Assembly (NCBI RefSeq): GCF_005080885.1
Contig: NZ_CP034864.1
Coordinates: forward strand, 473,245 to 537,244
Origin: Buchnera aphidicola (Macrosiphoniella sanborni)
GTDB taxonomy: Bacteria > Pseudomonadota > Gammaproteobacteria > Enterobacterales > Enterobacteriaceae
Reading direction: 5' to 3'
Length of the DNA stretch: 64,000 nt
The notes below the pieces were generated by a model. It had not been told where the DNA came from. It ran no database searches and saw only the letters and a list, made by a program, of their open reading frames with translations. Of the stretch, positions 8,900 to 19,010 are shown piece after piece. Numbering within the stretch: position 1 is the stretch's first letter; each line of letters starts with the position of its first letter. The position numbers and the translations under genes were made by a program.

Positions 8900-11800
8900 A
8901 TGAATATTACTCATGTACAAAAAAAACTTGATGTATTTAAAGTTTCTTTAAGTGAGATAAATTTAATTGAAGCTTCTGCAGGAACAGGAAAAACTTTTAC
9001 AATCGTTCTATTATATTTACGTTGTTTATTAGGTCTTGGAAAAAAACCATATACAAAAAAACTTCATATACATGAAATACTAGTATTAACATTTACAAAT
9101 GCAGCAAAAGAAGAATTATATATACGTATTAAAGAAGGAATCTATAATTTATATGTCGCTTGTATTAATAAAACTAGCACAGATCCTGTATGTAGATTAT
9201 TTTTAAATGAAATTACAAATATAGACGAAGCTATTTATATTTTAAAAAATGCACATAATAATATAAATCATTCAGCTATTTATACCATACATAGTTTCTG
9301 TCAAAATATATTAAAATCAGATACTTTTTATATTAATAATTTTTTTGGAGATGAAATTATTGAAAATGAAGATGGTTTATATCTAAAAACTACACAAGAT
9401 TTTTGGAGATTATGCTTATATAATTTACCAGAAAATATTATTAAAATTATTTTGAAAGATTATAAAAATCCTAAAAATCTTTTAAAAATAATAAAGCCTT
9501 TTATTTCTATAAATTCAATAAATTTTAAAAATAAAATTTTAAAAAACGATGATATAATTTTACTACATAAAAAAAATATAAAAAAAATAAATTCTTTTAA
9601 AAAAAAATGGTTAATTTATACTGATATAATATTAAAAATCATCAATAATTTAAAAATAAACAAAAAAATATATAATAAATATAATTTATCTCGATGGATT
9701 AATCATATTACAATATGGGCTCAGTCTAAAACTAAAGATTATCAGATCCCTATTTCATTGCAATATTTTACTGAAAATAATATAAAAAAAAATACAAAAA
9801 ATTATATTTCATCACAATACATTATATTTAAAGAAACTGAAAAAATATTAAAATATCATTTTTCATTAAATCATATTATTCTTCTATATTCTATAAAAAA
9901 AATAAAAAAATTATTAATACAAGAGAAAAAAAAACAAGCATTGTTAGGATTTAATGATTTATTAAGTATTCTTTTAAAAATTCTAAAAAAAGAAAAATAT
10001 TTAAGAAATCTAATAAGAAAAAAATATCCTGTAGCATTTATTGATGAATTTCAAGATACTAATATTGAACAATATGAAATATTCCATCTTTTATATAAAA
10101 AAAATAAAGAGTTAGCATTATTTTTAATTGGTGATCCAAAACAAGCAATATATAGCTTTAGAGGAGCAGATATTTTTTCTTATTTTTATATTAAATCTAA
10201 AATAAAAAAACATTATTATCTCGATATGAATTGGCGTTCTTCAAAAAATATGTGTGATAGTATCAATGTTTTATTTTCACAAAATAATAATGCTTTTATA
10301 TTTGAAAACATCTCATTCCAACCTATTATATCATCTGATAAAAAATCAAAAATGCATTTCACAATAAAAGGTCTGTCCCAAACACCTATTAGATTTTTTT
10401 TATATAAAAAAAAAGAAGCATCTTTAGATGAATATCAAATATGGATTGCTAATCAATGTGCAAGAGAAATTAGTTATTGGTTAACTTGTGCAAAAAAAGG
10501 AGAAGCTAAAATTATAACTAAAAATAAAGAAAAAATATTATCCTCTAATGACATTGCTATATTAGTTAGAAATAAAAAAGAAGCAAATATTATTAAAGAA
10601 GAATTATGTAAACATAATATATTTTCAGTATATTCTTCTGAAAAAAATAGTATATTTAAAACTTTTGATGCACAAGAATTACTATGGATATTAGAATCTA
10701 TTTTAGATCCTGATAATCAAATATTATTACAAAAATCTATTTCTACACATATTTTACAAGGAATATGTACTACAATAACAGCAAAAAAAAACGATCAAAA
10801 TTCATATTTTTTAATTGAAAAATTATATGAATATCATGAAATATGGGAAAATATTAGTATTTTTCAGATGATTAAAGTAATGATATTAGAATATCAAAAA
10901 AATGCCAATTTAATAGAAATGAATACGAACTACATTAAAAATTTAAATTTTTTGCATATCGCTGAAATATTAGAAGAAAAATCTCAATATTTTAATAAAC
11001 AAGTATGTTTGATTCATTGGTTCCAAAAAAAAATATCAGAAACAAAAGCACCGATGTCATATGAATATATTAGAAATTTTTCAGAATCTCCATCAGTGAA
11101 AATTATTACTATACATAAATCAAAAGGATTAGAATATCCCATTGTTTGGATACCTTTTATGATTAATTTTAATCAATCTGTCTTATCTATTTATCATAAT
11201 CCTAAAAATTTTAAAATGATTATTGATATGAAAAAAGATGATTATGGTTTAGAAATGGCAGATAAAGAAAGATTAGCAGAAGATATAAGATTTTTATATG
11301 TTGCGATTACCCGATCAATCATGCACTGTTGTATTGGAATAGCTTGTTTGATTAAAAAAAAAATAAAAAATAGAATTCATAGTGATATTCATAAAAGTAG
11401 CCTAGGATACTTGATTCAAAATACTCAACCTATGAATTATGAAAATCTATTAACACAATTGAATAAATTAAATATTAATAAATTATTTGAAATTAAAAAC
11501 AACAAAAAAAAAATTATATTATCTAATAATAAAAAAAATCTTTATTTAATATACAAACCTAATTTTTTTAATCAAAATAATAAAAAAATTTGGAATATCA
11601 CTAGTTTTACAAAATTACAAAAAGAATATAACTATATAAAAAGTAAAAAAAAAATACTATCATTAGATAGTTATAACATTCAAATTACAACAAAAAAAAA
11701 TAAAAAGTTAACAATACATAATTTTCCCAGAGGTAAAAATACTGGATTAATGTTGCATTATATATTAAAAAATTTACATATATTAAGTGATAAAAAAAAT

Positions 11801-12412
11801 AATTGGTTTTCTGATATTTTAAGAAAATATAATATTTCTTCACAATGGACAGAAGTATTGGTATCTTGGATAAAAAATATTATTCATGTACCACTTGATA
11901 ACCAAAATATGAGTTTATCAAACATAAAAAAAAAATTATATATACAAGAATTAGAATTTTTTTTTCCCATTAAAAACATTCTATATAGCAAAGAATTAAA
12001 CAACATTATTCAATTTTTTGATCCAAATTCTATTAATACTCCAAAATTATTTTTTCATCCAACAAAAGGTATCTTAAAAGGATATATTGATTTATTTTTT
12101 TTATGGAATAAAAAATATTATATAATAGATTACAAATCTAATTGGTTAGGAGATAATAATTCCTATTATTCTCCTGAAAATATTAAGAAAGAAGTAATGA
12201 AACAAAGATATGATCTACAATATCAAATATATACAATAGCAATACATAAATATTTAAAACAAAAAATAAAAAACTATCATTATCAAAATGATTTTGGGGG
12301 GGTATTTTATTTTTTTTTACGTGCTATAGATAATCAAAACAATTATAATGGAATTTTTTATACACTTCCAAATTACTCACTCATCAAAAAAATAATTTCT
12401 TTAATTTTATAA
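8900..12412 (+). CDS. recB: Exodeoxyribonuclease V beta chain RecB
   Basis: The 3'-5' helicase and nuclease subunit of RecBCD. At 1,170 aa it is close to E. coli RecB (1,180). Superfamily 1 helicase motifs are in order: Walker A ASAGTGKTFTI near residue 30, Walker B FIDEFQDT near 385, GDPKQAIYSFRGAD near 412, TIHKSKGLEYPIVW near 740, and FLYVAITRS near 800. The C-terminal nuclease domain keeps GYIDLFF and IIDYKSNWLG near 1,075-1,084, with the catalytic Asp and Lys. A G7 run (12296-12302) in GGV is unusual here but in frame. ATG follows the recC stop by one base, implying coupled translation. Confidence 0.97.
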   Translation: MNITHVQKKLDVFKVSLSEINLIEASAGTGKTFTIVLLYLRCLLGLGKKPYTKKLHIHEILVLTFTNAAKEELYIRIKEGIYNLYVACINKTSTDPVCRLFLNEITNIDEAIYILKNAHNNINHSAIYTIHSFCQNILKSDTFYINNFFGDEIIENEDGLYLKTTQDFWRLCLYNLPENIIKIILKDYKNPKNLLKIIKPFISINSINFKNKILKNDDIILLHKKNIKKINSFKKKWLIYTDIILKIINNLKINKKIYNKYNLSRWINHITIWAQSKTKDYQIPISLQYFTENNIKKNTKNYISSQYIIFKETEKILKYHFSLNHIILLYSIKKIKKLLIQEKKKQALLGFNDLLSILLKILKKEKYLRNLIRKKYPVAFIDEFQDTNIEQYEIFHLLYKKNKELALFLIGDPKQAIYSFRGADIFSYFYIKSKIKKHYYLDMNWRSSKNMCDSINVLFSQNNNAFIFENISFQPIISSDKKSKMHFTIKGLSQTPIRFFLYKKKEASLDEYQIWIANQCAREISYWLTCAKKGEAKIITKNKEKILSSNDIAILVRNKKEANIIKEELCKHNIFSVYSSEKNSIFKTFDAQELLWILESILDPDNQILLQKSISTHILQGICTTITAKKNDQNSYFLIEKLYEYHEIWENISIFQMIKVMILEYQKNANLIEMNTNYIKNLNFLHIAEILEEKSQYFNKQVCLIHWFQKKISETKAPMSYEYIRNFSESPSVKIITIHKSKGLEYPIVWIPFMINFNQSVLSIYHNPKNFKMIIDMKKDDYGLEMADKERLAEDIRFLYVAITRSIMHCCIGIACLIKKKIKNRIHSDIHKSSLGYLIQNTQPMNYENLLTQLNKLNINKLFEIKNNKKKIILSNNKKNLYLIYKPNFFNQNNKKIWNITSFTKLQKEYNYIKSKKKILSLDSYNIQITTKKNKKLTIHNFPRGKNTGLMLHYILKNLHILSDKKNNWFSDILRKYNISSQWTEVLVSWIKNIIHVPLDNQNMSLSNIKKKLYIQELEFFFPIKNILYSKELNNIIQFFDPNSINTPKLFFHPTKGILKGYIDLFFLWNKKYYIIDYKSNWLGDNNSYYSPENIKKEVMKQRYDLQYQIYTIAIHKYLKQKIKNYHYQNDFGGVFYFFLRAIDNQNNYNGIFYTLPNYSLIKKIISLIL

Positions 12413-12415
12413 AAA

Positions 12416-14218
12416 ATGCTTATTTTACTAAAAGACGCTGTGAATAAAAACATAATACGTCCAATTGATTTATACTTTGCAGAATTTATTGAAAAAAAAA
12501 ATAATATTATTATACTAGTAGCAGCTTGTATAAGTTATGAAAGTAACCAAGGTCATATATCTTTACCGATTAAGTATTTTCAAAAAAACTTATTTTTTTC
12601 TAGCTCTAATAAAAAATTTATAAAAAATATATTGATAATTTTAAAAAAAAAAATAAATTGGGAAGATGAATTATTAAAGCATCCATCTATTAGTTATGGT
12701 TTAATTCCTACACCATTAGTATTATACAAAAAAAAAATATATCTTTATAAAATGTGGAAAGCTGAAAATAATATTTTCAATTATCTTTTAAAAAACAATA
12801 TAACAAATAAAATTAACAGAAAAAAACTTTCTATTATTTTAAATAATTTGTTTCCTAGTAAAAGAATAGATTTTCAAAAAATAGCAGTAGCAAATACTTT
12901 AATTAATAATATTACTTTTATTTTCGGTGGACCAGGAACTGGTAAAACTACTACTATATTAAAAATTATTATCGCTTTAATAAAAAATTCAAAAAAAATA
13001 CTAAAAATTCAATTATCTGCACCAACAGGAAATGCAACAACACATTTATCTGAAATTATAAATAATAATATTTTCGATATTTATCTTTCTCAAAAAGAAA
13101 AAAAATCACTTTTATTCTCACCCAAAACTATACATAAACTTTTAGCAATTCATGAAATATCACAAAAAAGTTTTTTTAACCAAAATAATCAATTAGATTT
13201 AGATGTATTAATCATTGATGAAATTTCAATGGTAGATATTTTTTTGATGGAAAAAATATTATGTGCAGTATCAAAAAATACCAAACTAATCTTTATTGGT
13301 GATTATAATCAACTGCGTCCAATAGAATCCGGATCAATTCTTAGACATATTATTTTGAACATTTGTAATAATTCTAATCGTAAAAATATAATTAATATTG
13401 AAAAAATAACAGGTTATAAATTATGTCGAAATATTACAAAAAAAATAGAAATGTTAATTAGTTGCAATATATGTATATTAAAAAAAAATTACCGATTTAA
13501 AAAAAAATCTGGAATTCATCTATTATCAAATGCAATAATTAATAAAAATATGCATATTATTCAAAAAGTTTTCAACAATACAATTGATAATGTTCGTTTT
13601 TATAATATAAATTCAATTCAAGAATATCAAAATATGATCGAAAAAATTTCTTTTCAATATATATATTTTTGGAAAAAAATACACAAAAAAAATAAGATTA
13701 AAGAAATAATACAAGCATTTCAAAATCATCAAACATTATGTATATTGAATCATGGAATATTTGGTATAAATATTTTAAACAAAAAAATTGAAGAAAATAT
13801 GCATAATAAAAAAATAATAAAATACCTTTATATTAATGAAGAACCATGGTATATAGGAAAACCTATTTTAATTACTAAAAATAATCAATATTTAAATATA
13901 TTTAATGGTAATATAGGAATTACTAATATTAATAAATATGGTATTTTACAAGTATCTTTTTTAAAAGAAAACGATACTATTCATAGTATTCCAGTAAAAA
14001 TTCTAAAAAATTACAAAACTGCTTGGGCTATAACTATTCATAAATCACAAGGTTCAGAATTTATAAATACTACATTAATAGTACCAAATATTTATTCATC
14101 TTTTTTAAATCAAGACATTATATATACTGGAGTTACAAGAACTAAAAAAAATTTAAATATCTTTGGCAACAAAGATGTATTTATAAAATCTATTCTGAAT
14201 AAAATTAATGAAATATAA
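12416..14218 (+). CDS. recD: Exodeoxyribonuclease V alpha chain RecD
   Basis: The 5'-3' helicase subunit of RecBCD; 600 aa against 608 in E. coli. Walker A GGPGTGKTTTI lies near residue 172, the Walker B box VLIIDEISMVD near 265, GDYNQLRPIESGS near 298, and the late helicase motif TIHKSQGSEF near 541, followed by YTGVTRTKK. All catalytic motifs are present, so this gene looks functional although recC upstream is out of frame. It starts three bases after recB. In E. coli the order is recC-ptrA-recB-recD; ptrA is missing here. Confidence 0.97.
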   Translation: MLILLKDAVNKNIIRPIDLYFAEFIEKKNNIIILVAACISYESNQGHISLPIKYFQKNLFFSSSNKKFIKNILIILKKKINWEDELLKHPSISYGLIPTPLVLYKKKIYLYKMWKAENNIFNYLLKNNITNKINRKKLSIILNNLFPSKRIDFQKIAVANTLINNITFIFGGPGTGKTTTILKIIIALIKNSKKILKIQLSAPTGNATTHLSEIINNNIFDIYLSQKEKKSLLFSPKTIHKLLAIHEISQKSFFNQNNQLDLDVLIIDEISMVDIFLMEKILCAVSKNTKLIFIGDYNQLRPIESGSILRHIILNICNNSNRKNIINIEKITGYKLCRNITKKIEMLISCNICILKKNYRFKKKSGIHLLSNAIINKNMHIIQKVFNNTIDNVRFYNINSIQEYQNMIEKISFQYIYFWKKIHKKNKIKEIIQAFQNHQTLCILNHGIFGINILNKKIEENMHNKKIIKYLYINEEPWYIGKPILITKNNQYLNIFNGNIGITNINKYGILQVSFLKENDTIHSIPVKILKNYKTAWAITIHKSQGSEFINTTLIVPNIYSSFLNQDIIYTGVTRTKKNLNIFGNKDVFIKSILNKINEI

Positions 14219-15285
14219 TTTTATATTAAATTAATATCATATTTTAAAAAAAATAATTATAAAATTTTTTTTAAAAAAATTTTTTAAATATGTAAAATTT
14301 TGATAATTAGGATAAATAACTACATATTTTTGTATCTTTTATATTTTTATAATAAGATAACATATAAAAAAAATAATTATTTAATTGAATTTAATATATT
14401 TTAATATCACTACTAAATTCTATCTTATTATATTTGATAATTTGTAAACATCTTAATATTAATAGAATATAAAAATAATATTATTATATTAAAAAATATT
14501 TATAATTATTAATATCATAATATAATTAACTACTTTTATATTCCAGTATTTTAAATCTTTAAAAAAATATAGTCTACGTTATAATAATTTGTGATTTTTT
14601 ATTTTATAATTTAATTTAATAACATCTTAAATTACTATCTTGTTAGAATAAATATTTTAACTTTTTATAAATGAAACATTAGTATAAAAAATAATTAAAC
14701 TTTTTAAATTATAATTAATAATATTTGAATCATTTTTGTTAATATAACTACTATTATATAAAACACTATTTTTTATTTTTATTACTATACATAATTAAAA
14801 ATTTTTTATTTAATACATTAATATTTTTTATATTATGAATATAATATAACTCAATTAGTATTAAAATTTTAATACTTGTATTTCTTGGTTGTCTTATTTT
14901 AAATATGAAAAATATTTGATTATTTAAAATAAATAAATATTTAAAGATATTTAAAAAAAGATATTTATATAAGAATATAATTTCTTAAAAAAAATTTAAT
15001 AAATACTTAAATTAATTATAAAAAAACCATTTTTTTATTAATATTATGCTTAATTATAAATATTTTATTCTAATAAATAAACATTTTACAAAAACAAAAA
15101 AAGAAAATTCTAAAAATTTTCAACTAATTATTTATTGCGATTTTTAAAAGAATCTTCTTGAATTTTTTTATGATCTATATATTATTTTTTATTAAAAAAA
15201 ACATCTAAATTAAAGAAATTAAGAAGAAATAGAAGAGTATATTTATTGAAATAAGAATATTAAAATTAAATTCTATTTTTTATCT
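14219..15285. other. Gene-free A/T stretch between recD and tRNA-fMet
   Basis: About 1,070 bases of nearly pure A/T hold no frame of useful length on either strand and no RNA I recognise. In E. coli argA lies next to recD, facing it, so the eroded site of argA or amiC is a reasonable guess. I could not recognise any surviving N-acetylglutamate synthase motif. A run of T followed by A at about 14266-14286 just after recD might fold into a terminator hairpin. Confidence 0.6.
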
Positions 15286-15362
<77 letters not shown>

Positions 15363-15371
15363 TCTTTATAT

Positions 15372-15400
15372 ATAATATAACTTTATTAAAAAAATTGCAA
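15372..15400 (-). promoter_or_regulatory. Sigma-70-type promoter of the initiator tRNA gene
   Basis: On the minus strand TTGCAA (15400-15395) and TATTAT (15377-15372) are separated by 17 bases. The -10 box ends 9 bases before the mature tRNA 5' end, leaving a very short leader. Spacing and match are good for this AT-rich background. Confidence 0.5.
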
Positions 15401-15459
15401 CATATTTTATAAATGAAATTATTCAAGAAAATTTTGCAACTTAATAAGTTTAAAGAAAA

Positions 15460-16542
15460 ATGAAATATAAAAAAATTAAAATAATAATATCCTTAATTTG
15501 TTTGTTTTCATTAAAACAAGTATATTCAGAATGTATTTTTTATAATCAAGCACAACAATATGAAAAAAAATTAATTAAAAATTTTACAAAAATAAATCAA
15601 ATAAACATTAAAAAAAAAATAATGAATTCTAAATTATTCTTAATTCAAATTGACAAAATTAAAAAATCTTCTCCACTTTTATACTTAAAGAATAAGGCAA
15701 TTTATACATCTATTTCTCATTGGTTAAAAACTAATGCTAATATTAATGAATTAAGTAAATTTGGAATTAATTTATTTCAAATGAAAGGGATAGATAATTA
15801 TGGTAATGTTAAAATCACTGGATATTATACTCCTATAATACAAGCTAGAAAAATCAAGACAGGAAATTTTAAATATCCCATATATTCAATGCCTAATCGT
15901 ATTGATAAAAATCACACTTTACCAAAAAGAAAAGATATATATAATGGAATACTCGATAAAAAATATATTTTAGCTTATAGCAACTCTCTTATAAACAATT
16001 TTATTATGGAAATTCAAGGAAGTGCATTTATAGATTATGGACATAATAAAAAATTAACTTTTTTTAGTTATGCAGGAAAAAACGGTTGGCCTTACAAAGC
16101 GATTGGAGAAATTTTAATTAATCGAGGTGAGATAAATAAAAAAAATATGTCAATGCAAGCTATTAAATTTTGGTGTCAAAGACATTCTGAAAGAGAAATA
16201 AAAGATATATTTGAAAAAAATGAATCTTTTGTATTTTTCAAAGAAACGAATCAAAAAGAAGTATATGGAGCTAGTTCTATTCCATTAATTTCTAAAGCAT
16301 CAATAGCAGTAGATCAATCAATAATAAAAAGCGGTAGTGTAATTTTATTAAAAATGCCTTTACTTGATAAAAATGGTATATTTACTAATCAATACGAAAT
16401 GATTTTAGTTGTTGCCTTAGATGTAGGAGGAGCAATTAAAGATCAACATATTGATATTTATCAAGGCATTGGTAAACAAGCCTCAATCTTAGCAGGATTT
16501 TATAATCATTATGGATATGCTTGGATTTTAAATAATCAATAA
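15460..16542 (+). CDS. mltA: Membrane-bound lytic murein transglycosylase A
   Basis: Cleaves the MurNAc-GlcNAc bond of peptidoglycan with formation of 1,6-anhydro-MurNAc. It has 360 aa (E. coli 365). After a hydrophobic signal (residues about 6-22), the family core is seen: [56 protein letters not shown]. The C-terminal [20 protein letters not shown] contains the catalytic Asp position. The lipobox is odd: the Cys is preceded by Glu (VYSEC), a poor signal peptidase II site, while VYS before Glu would suit signal peptidase I. It may therefore be soluble in the periplasm. It is followed by ribH after 33 bases. Confidence 0.95.
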   Translation: MKYKKIKIIISLICLFSLKQVYSECIFYNQAQQYEKKLIKNFTKINQINIKKKIMNSKLFLIQIDKIKKSSPLLYLKNKAIYTSISHWLKTNANINELSKFGINLFQMKGIDNYGNVKITGYYTPIIQARKIKTGNFKYPIYSMPNRIDKNHTLPKRKDIYNGILDKKYILAYSNSLINNFIMEIQGSAFIDYGHNKKLTFFSYAGKNGWPYKAIGEILINRGEINKKNMSMQAIKFWCQRHSEREIKDIFEKNESFVFFKETNQKEVYGASSIPLISKASIAVDQSIIKSGSVILLKMPLLDKNGIFTNQYEMILVVALDVGGAIKDQHIDIYQGIGKQASILAGFYNHYGYAWILNNQ

Positions 16543-16575
16543 TAAATTTTACAAACAATAAGTTAATAATAAAAT

Positions 16576-17052
16576 ATGAATATAATTCAATCAGGAATAA
16601 CAAATAAAAATGCATCTATTTCTATAATTGTTGCTCGATTTAATGAATTTATTAATAAAAATTTATTATTCGGAGCAATAGATACATTAACAAGAATAGG
16701 ACAAGTTAATCAAGAAAATATCTTAACAATATATGTTCCTGGAGCATATGAAATATCAACTGTAGCAAATTATATTGCAAAATCTAATAAATATCATGCT
16801 ATTATCACTTTAGGTACTATTATTAAAGGAGAAACAGATCATTTTAAATACATTAGCAATGATACTATTAGTAATCTTTCAAAAATTAGTATTCAATATT
16901 GTATACCTATTACTTTAGGAATTTTAACAACAAATAACATCGAAAAATCAATTGAAAGATGTGGAACAAAAATGGGAAATAAAGGATCAGAAGCCGCTTT
17001 AGCGGCATTAGAAATGATTAATATAGTACAAGATTTAAAAAAACTAATATAA
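16576..17052 (+). CDS. ribH: 6,7-dimethyl-8-ribityllumazine synthase
   Basis: Condenses 5-amino-6-ribitylamino-uracil with 3,4-dihydroxy-2-butanone 4-phosphate, the step before riboflavin; forms 60-subunit capsids in relatives. The 158-aa protein matches E. coli RibE/RibH (156 aa). Visible are VARFNEFINKNLL, VPGAYEI, the loop TLGTIIKGETDHFKYI with the catalytic His, and the C-terminal GTKMGNKGSEAALAALEMI. In E. coli ribH follows ribD; here it lies before ribD, separated from it by an empty 0.8 kb, so this small cluster was rearranged. Ribosome-binding sequence is weak. Confidence 0.97.
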   Translation: MNIIQSGITNKNASISIIVARFNEFINKNLLFGAIDTLTRIGQVNQENILTIYVPGAYEISTVANYIAKSNKYHAIITLGTIIKGETDHFKYISNDTISNLSKISIQYCIPITLGILTTNNIEKSIERCGTKMGNKGSEAALAALEMINIVQDLKKLI

Positions 17053-17868
17053 TATTAAAATTAGACATATATTTTATATAATAATTATATAAAAATATTT
17101 AATTAAAATATTCACACTACATATTATTTTAAAAAATGTGTTCAATTAAAAATATATTTTATATTCATGTAATATATAAAATAATTATAATTACCAAAAA
17201 TTTTTAATCTTTTTCTGATAATTTAATTATCTAACATAAATAATACTTATTATTACTAAATCTAAATTATAATGTGATGAGAAAAATCTAGTAGTAATTC
17301 TTAAAATATTTTTAATATATATAACATGTCATGCATCATCAATTAAAAATATTAAATATACTGTATTTAATCTTTTTTAAAAGATTTATATTTAAAATAT
17401 TTATAGTTTATAGAATCTTAAAAATCATATCTTTCTACATACTAATATAAAAAAGAATACCAATATACAAAAGAGAGATAAATACATATAATTGACATAT
17501 TTTATAAATATATAAATACTTTTTTTTAAAAAAATCATGCTCATTTTGGAACAAAAATATTAAATAAATTAATATCTGTTTAAACATATATTTCATTTAA
17601 AATATAAATAGATTATCTATAATTAATAATTTTTAAAATTTTTGTGATTCAAATAAGTGATTGAAAAAACATTAAATTATAAATTTATACTTAATTATGT
17701 TTTACTTATATTAAAAAGTATTAATTGATTAGAAATATTTATTAAAATATTTTCGATAAATTTTATACATATTAAATATTTAAAATCAATTAAAAATTTA
17801 AAATTTTTCTAAAAATATTTTAATCATGAAATTAAAAATTTTTGAAAGATATAAACATGTTGGTAAAA
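17053..17868. other. Gene-free A/T stretch between ribH and ribD
   Basis: About 815 bases with no supported gene on either strand. I looked for the conserved FMN riboswitch core upstream of ribD and found none. The only candidate signal is a TTGACA promoter box at 17492. The stretch may be the remains of a lost gene, but nothing in it is recognisable. Confidence 0.6.
17492..17520 (+). promoter_or_regulatory. Possible promoter for ribD-nusB
   Basis: A perfect TTGACA (17492-17497) is followed after 17 bases by AATACT (17515-17520), four of six matches to the -10 consensus. It lies about 350 bases before ribD, so a long leader would result. In such A/T sequence chance matches are common. Confidence 0.25.
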
Positions 17869-18312
17869 ATGAACGATATATTTTATATGAAAAGAGCTAT
17901 TAAAATTAGTAAATTAGGAGAATTTACAACTTCACCAAACCCTAATGTAGGATGTGTAATTGTAAAAAATAATAATATTATAGGAGAAGGATGGCATCAA
18001 AAAACAGGAAAAAATCATGCGGAAATTAATGCCTTGATAATGGCTGGAAAACAGGCAAAAGGGAGTACAGTATATATAACATTAGAACCATGTAGTTATT
18101 TTGGAAAAACTCCTCCTTGCTGTAATGCATTAGTAAAAGCAGGGATACATAAGGTGATAATCTCAAATCTTGATCCAAATCCTAAAGTTTATGGAAAAGG
18201 TATTGCATATTTAAAAAAACACGGTATTTTAGTAAAAATAGGTGTATTATCGAAAGAATCAAAAAAATATAATAAAGGCTTCTTTAAGAGAATGAAAACT
18301 GGTCTTCCATGA
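17869..18312 (+). CDS. ribD1: RibD deaminase half (diaminohydroxyphosphoribosylaminopyrimidine deaminase)
   Basis: Deaminates 2,5-diamino-6-ribosylamino-4(3H)-pyrimidinone 5'-phosphate in riboflavin synthesis. It is the N-terminal zinc domain of bifunctional E. coli RibD. Zinc and catalytic motifs HAEINALIMAG and EPCSYFGKTPPCC are present, preceded by SPNPNVGCVIV. I place the start at ATG 17869, where MNDIFYMKRA matches MQDEYYMARA of E. coli. A TTG at 17842 and an ATG at 17857 (GAAAG upstream) are in the same frame and possible. The frame ends with RMKTGLP and TGA at 18310-18312, then continues in the same frame into the reductase. The product is 147 aa. Confidence 0.92.
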   Translation: MNDIFYMKRAIKISKLGEFTTSPNPNVGCVIVKNNNIIGEGWHQKTGKNHAEINALIMAGKQAKGSTVYITLEPCSYFGKTPPCCNALVKAGIHKVIISNLDPNPKVYGKGIAYLKKHGILVKIGVLSKESKKYNKGFFKRMKTGLP

Positions 18313-18330
18313 ATACAACTTAAATTAGCT

Positions 18331-18984
18331 ATGTCTGTAGATGGAAGAATTGCTACAAAATATGGTGAAAGTAAATGGATTACTTCAAAATATGCACGTC
18401 AAGATGTTCAAAAATTTAGAGCAAAAAGTTCAGCTATTTTGACTAGCAGTTCTACTATTCTTACTGATAATCCAAAATTAAACGTACGAGAAAAAGAATT
18501 TGATAAAAAAACATTATCTATTTTTCCTAAAAAACTATTTCAACATCCAATTAGAATTATTTTAGATAGTCAAAATCGTGTACAACCACATCATGAGATT
18601 ATTAAAACAATAGGAAATATTTGGTTAATACGATTAAAATTAGATCAAAATATATGGCCTAAAAATACAAAACAAATTATAGAAAAAGAACACAAAAATA
18701 AAATTAATATATATTCTTTATTAAAATTTTTAGGAAAATCAAATATTAATAATATTTGGGTAGAAGCAGGTAGCCAATTATCAGGATTTTTATTAAAGCA
18801 AAATTTAATAGATGAATTAATTATATATATAGCTCCTAAAATATTAGGACATGAAGCTAAACCATTATGTATGGTTTATAACCAATTAAAACTGTCAAAT
18901 GCTCTTCAATTTAACTTTCAAGATATTTGTCAGATAGGTCCTGATATTAGATTAATATTATCTTCTAAAAAATTTAATAACTAA
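18331..18984 (+). CDS. ribD2: RibD reductase half (5-amino-6-(5-phosphoribosylamino)uracil reductase)
   Basis: NADPH-dependent reduction of the ribosyl side chain, the step after the deaminase. The frame is the same as that of the deaminase half, separated only by the TGA at 18310 and six codons. The family motifs [35 protein letters not shown] and the C-terminal [20 protein letters not shown] are kept. Starting at ATG 18331 loses IQLKLA, the first beta strand of the DHFR-like fold. In-frame codons between stop and ATG include no ATG, GTG or TTG. Translation may need readthrough, re-initiation or an ATA start; alternatively the half is decaying. The 217 intact codons argue for function. Confidence 0.88.
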   Translation: MSVDGRIATKYGESKWITSKYARQDVQKFRAKSSAILTSSSTILTDNPKLNVREKEFDKKTLSIFPKKLFQHPIRIILDSQNRVQPHHEIIKTIGNIWLIRLKLDQNIWPKNTKQIIEKEHKNKINIYSLLKFLGKSNINNIWVEAGSQLSGFLLKQNLIDELIIYIAPKILGHEAKPLCMVYNQLKLSNALQFNFQDICQIGPDIRLILSSKKFNN

Positions 18985-19010
18985 TATATAAAATAAGAGA
19001 AATTTTATTT

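Noticed and set aside
14219-15285. A recognisable argA pseudogene
   Set aside because: I looked on the minus strand for ArgA motifs and found none, so only the position supports the idea; it is listed as an inference and not as a pseudogene.
17053-17868. FMN riboswitch upstream of ribD
   Set aside because: The conserved GC-rich core of that riboswitch was looked for and is not present.
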